DNA of 64,000 nucleotides, taken from contig NZ_CP108538.1 of NCBI RefSeq assembly GCF_035994185.1, forward strand, positions 7,877,501 through 7,941,500, written 5' to 3'. How positions within the stretch are numbered: position 1 is the first letter of the stretch; each line of letters starts with the position of its first letter. The position numbers and the translations under genes are program-made. This DNA is from Streptomyces sp. NBC_01217 (GTDB lineage: Bacteria > Actinomycetota > Actinomycetes > Streptomycetales > Streptomycetaceae). This document shows, one piece after another, positions 61,820 to 64,000 of this stretch. The notes beneath the pieces are model-generated. The model had not been told where the DNA came from. It did no database searches and saw only the letters and a program-made list of their open reading frames with translations.

Positions 61820-63544
61820 ATGACATCTCCCAGGAGTTCACGGTGGGCCGCAGCCGGAGTCATCGGCTCCGCGGCCCTGGCGGCGGGCCTGTCACCGGTG
61901 GCGTTCGCCGACACACCCGATGGCGGCGTCGAGCCGCAGCCCGCCCGTACGGCGAACGTGGTCATCGCCCTGAAGGACCAGAAGCTGGCACTGGACCTGC
62001 TGCGGGACGCTCCGGACGGTGGCGCCGCTCCTTCGGAGGGTGCGCCCGCAGCGGGCCTGGAAGTCGGGCCGGACGCCAGGACCACCGTCCCCGGCGGGGA
62101 CGACTACGCGTTCCTGGGCAAGCCCGACAGCCCCGTCTGGGTGCTCGACGGCCGGACGGCCGGTACGCAGGCTCCGACGTGGGACACCTCCGGCATCCCC
62201 GCCGATCAGCTCACCGAGAGCAAGGTCGAGTGGGCGCTCACCGGCTTCGAAGGACCGGGCGACGTGGTGGTGTTCGAGCCGCCCGAGGACGCTTCACCCG
62301 CGGCCGGACCGACTGCGCCGCGGGTGCTGTTCGACAGCCATGACGGCCTTCCCGACGCCCAGGAGCTCCCGGCAGCGGACAGCGGCCGGGTGGCGTGGGC
62401 GTTCACGGAACCGGGCGAGTACCGCCTCGCCTCGAAGGCTACCGCGCGGCTGACTACGGGCAGGACGGCCACCGCCACCACCGAGTGGACCGTCCGGGTC
62501 GCCGGACAGGACGCCCCGCAGCCGCCGGAAGCGGACCCCGTGCCTGCGCCGTCCCCGACCGGAGACCAAGGCGCGGCATCAGGTGGTGCGTCGAGCACAC
62601 GTACGGGAACAAGCCGGACTCCGGCGTCAGTTGCCGGCGTCGCCGACCGTTCCGGGATCGCCGCCCAGAAGGTGGTCATCGACGACGGTCATGTGGATGC
62701 GATCGCCGGAAAGATGGTGGGAGGCAGGCTGCGGACCCTGTTCAAGGACAGCCGCAACCCGGCCGACGTCATCTGGCGTGAGCCGTCCTCCGTCGTTCTG
62801 CACGTCAGCCGGAAGGCGAAGGAGAAGGTGCCCGCCGCCGGCGCGTACTCCTTCCTCGGCCGGGCCGGAAGCGACTTCTGGTTGGTCCCGCAGGTGCAGA
62901 AGCCGGGCGTGGTGTGGGCCGGATGGAACACCGAGGCCCTGGGCAGCGGGGATCTCAAGGGCCCCGTCGACATGAAGCTGACCCGGGTCACCGGGCCCGG
63001 CTCGCTCGCGATCTGGGAGACCGCGGGACTGGGCGGCGCGCAGGTCCTCTACGACAGCAAGGACGGCCTGCCGGACACCCGGAAGGTCGATCTCGGGGTG
63101 CACGCCCACGCCAACTGGGGCTTCAGCGAGCAGGGCACCTACAAGGTGACCTTCCAGCTCAGCGGAACGCTGCCGTCCGGCCGGACCACCGCCGATACGC
63201 GTACGTTCACCTTCGCGGTCGGTGATGTCGACCCGAACGCGGTGACCCCGGGCGGTGGCAGCGACGACGGGGCCTCGAACGGCTCATCGGGCCCGACCGG
63301 CGGCTCGGCCGGACCGGGCGACTCCCGCTCCGATGGAGGCTCGGCCTCCACGACCGGTGGCGGCAGCACCTCCACGACCGGCGGCGGGAGCCTCGCCCAC
63401 ACCGGGGGCGGGGCGGCCGTTCCGCTCGCCCTCGGCGCGGGCGTACTGGTCATCGGCGGTGCGGCGGCCGTTGCCGTCAGCCGCTCCGGCCGGCGCCGCA
63501 CAGCGGCCGTCGCCACAGCCGGCGGCGAAGCCGTCCCGTCCTGA
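61820..63544 (+). CDS. wall-anchored 'choice-of-anchor M' surface protein, two repeats
   Basis: A 574-residue exported protein. A signal peptide (to about residue 31, PVAFADT) is followed by two anchored-repeat domains. The first is divergent; the second opens [17 protein letters not shown] and shares [11 protein letters not shown] and [17 protein letters not shown] with the preceding gene. A Gly/Ser-rich linker, the sortase signal LAHTG, a hydrophobic helix and an arginine-rich tail follow. The ATG at 61820 has GCAGGAGC upstream; the ATG at 61763 overlaps the previous stop but lacks a signal peptide behind it. Confidence 0.82.
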   Translation: MTSPRSSRWAAAGVIGSAALAAGLSPVAFADTPDGGVEPQPARTANVVIALKDQKLALDLLRDAPDGGAAPSEGAPAAGLEVGPDARTTVPGGDDYAFLGKPDSPVWVLDGRTAGTQAPTWDTSGIPADQLTESKVEWALTGFEGPGDVVVFEPPEDASPAAGPTAPRVLFDSHDGLPDAQELPAADSGRVAWAFTEPGEYRLASKATARLTTGRTATATTEWTVRVAGQDAPQPPEADPVPAPSPTGDQGAASGGASSTRTGTSRTPASVAGVADRSGIAAQKVVIDDGHVDAIAGKMVGGRLRTLFKDSRNPADVIWREPSSVVLHVSRKAKEKVPAAGAYSFLGRAGSDFWLVPQVQKPGVVWAGWNTEALGSGDLKGPVDMKLTRVTGPGSLAIWETAGLGGAQVLYDSKDGLPDTRKVDLGVHAHANWGFSEQGTYKVTFQLSGTLPSGRTTADTRTFTFAVGDVDPNAVTPGGGSDDGASNGSSGPTGGSAGPGDSRSDGGSASTTGGGSTSTTGGGSLAHTGGGAAVPLALGAGVLVIGGAAAVAVSRSGRRRTAAVATAGGEAVPS

Positions 63545-63588
63545 ACGGGTGCCTGCGGCCCGCTCCGGAGCCGCGGGCGCTCTTCCCC

Positions 63589-63625
63589 GGGCCGGCGCCG
63601 GAAATCCTCCTCCCGGCGCCGGCCC
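63589..63625 (+). terminator. hairpin between anchored protein and ABC binding protein genes
   Basis: A perfect 13-bp stem (63589-63601 and 63613-63625) with an 11-base loop. The next start codon is only 25 bp further, so it may be an attenuator or a partial terminator. Confidence 0.65.
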
Positions 63626-63650
63626 CCTGCCTTTCGGGAGTCCCTTCACC

Positions 63651-64000
63651 ATGCATGTGCACAGACCCGTCATACGCGCCCTGGCGACCGCCGCCGCACT
63701 CGCGATCGCCGCGACCGGCTGCACCGGCCATGCCCGCCCGGTCGCCGGGCCCGACAATCCCGACGCGGTGCTGCGGGTGGTGACCACCACCGAGATCCTC
63801 GCCGACCTGGTCCGTGAGGTCGGCGGCGACCGCGTCCAGGTCGACTCGATCGTTCCGCCCGGTGGCGACCCGCACTCCTACGAACCCACCCCCGCCGACG
63901 CGACCACGGTCTCCGAGGCCGATGTCACCTTCACCAACCACCTGCTCCTCGAAGAGCACGCCCTGATCAAGACGGTCGACTCCAACGCCCGCAAGGGCAC
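63651..64000 (+). CDS. metal ABC transporter substrate-binding lipoprotein (ZnuA/TroA type), 3' end beyond window
   Basis: About 116 residues are visible. A signal with lipobox AIAATGC is followed by the cluster-9 metal-binding fold: VVTTTEILADLVREVGGDRV and GGDPHSYEPTP, where the His is a metal ligand, then NHLLLEEHALI. It should capture zinc or manganese for an importer. With the preceding surface proteins it fits the anchored-repeat-type ABC systems of actinobacteria. The ATG at 63651 has CGGGAG 10 nt upstream. Confidence 0.85.
   Translation, partial: MHVHRPVIRALATAAALAIAATGCTGHARPVAGPDNPDAVLRVVTTTEILADLVREVGGDRVQVDSIVPPGGDPHSYEPTPADATTVSEADVTFTNHLLLEEHALIKTVDSNARKG

Noticed and set aside
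1..64000. CRISPR arrays, tRNA or rRNA genes, intact insertion sequences or prophage
   Set aside because: None seen; the only tandem repeats are the four 16-bp iterons at 49769-49832.

Overview
The window is high-GC actinobacterial DNA, almost certainly from a Streptomyces. The evidence is GTG/TTG starts behind GGAGG-type ribosome binding sites, an SsgA-like sporulation protein, a WhiB-like protein, a large LuxR (LAL) regulator, two HTH-NB-ARC-TPR regulators, two proteins ending in LAXTG sortase signals, and a Zur-type cluster of cysteine-free ribosomal protein paralogues. The gene mix (hydrolases, regulators, exporters, secreted proteases, stress proteins) looks like an accessory or chromosome-arm region. 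No rRNA, tRNA, CRISPR array, prophage or intact transposon was seen.

Layout. 1-9.2 kb, minus strand: a sugar ABC-transporter lipoprotein (cut by the left edge), an alpha/beta hydrolase that has lost its nucleophile serine, a LAL regulator, an AraC regulator, an MFS exporter with unusual codon use, and a LysR regulator. 9.8-19.5 kb: a secreted alpha/beta hydrolase, then two very large secreted subtilisins on either side of a TrmB/LuxR-like regulator. 19.6-30 kb: pyruvate oxidase (poxB), SsgA-like, WhiB, three catabolic hydrolase or dehydrogenase units (dehalogenase-like hydrolase, small esterase, D-lactate-dehydrogenase-like flavo-iron-sulfur protein), a fumarylacetoacetase-like enzyme and a secreted beta-propeller. 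30.3-37.7 kb: a compact cydABDC operon followed by an MFS gene. 37.9-44.6 kb: a STAND regulator, about 1.1 kb without a convincing gene, a frameshifted gene of unknown family, and a second AraC regulator. 45-56.5 kb: two hydrolases, a YtcJ-type amidohydrolase, an isochorismatase-like hydrolase, a DoxX-DUF1275-pirin-GNAT operon, Dps, an FUSC-type exporter and a TMEM175-like channel. 56.6-64 kb: a second STAND regulator and a zinc-responsive block (L33, an L31/S18 chimera, L28, S14, two wall-anchored proteins, and a zinc-type ABC binding lipoprotein cut by the right edge).

The most striking finding is a shared promoter module of fixed 65-bp geometry: GTGCRCTG, 14 bp, GTGCRCTG, 29 bp, then a TAGSST-type -10 hexamer with no recognisable -35. 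It lies in front of the secreted hydrolase (9805), poxB, the hydrolase operon at 46790, the divergent amidohydrolase at 47084, dps and the divergent FUSC exporter gene, with a weaker match before cydA. Direct repeats 22 bp apart next to an absent -35 suggest an AraC-type activator. The two AraC proteins in the window have nearly identical recognition helices. If this is right, they control an unlabelled regulon that joins hydrolysis, export, respiration and DNA protection.

The second notable finding is in the zinc block. An in-frame chimera joins the first ~23 residues of a type-B L31 to an S18 that lacks its N-terminus. A Zur-like box lies exactly in the spacer of the divergent L33 promoter, and L33 appears to be leaderless.
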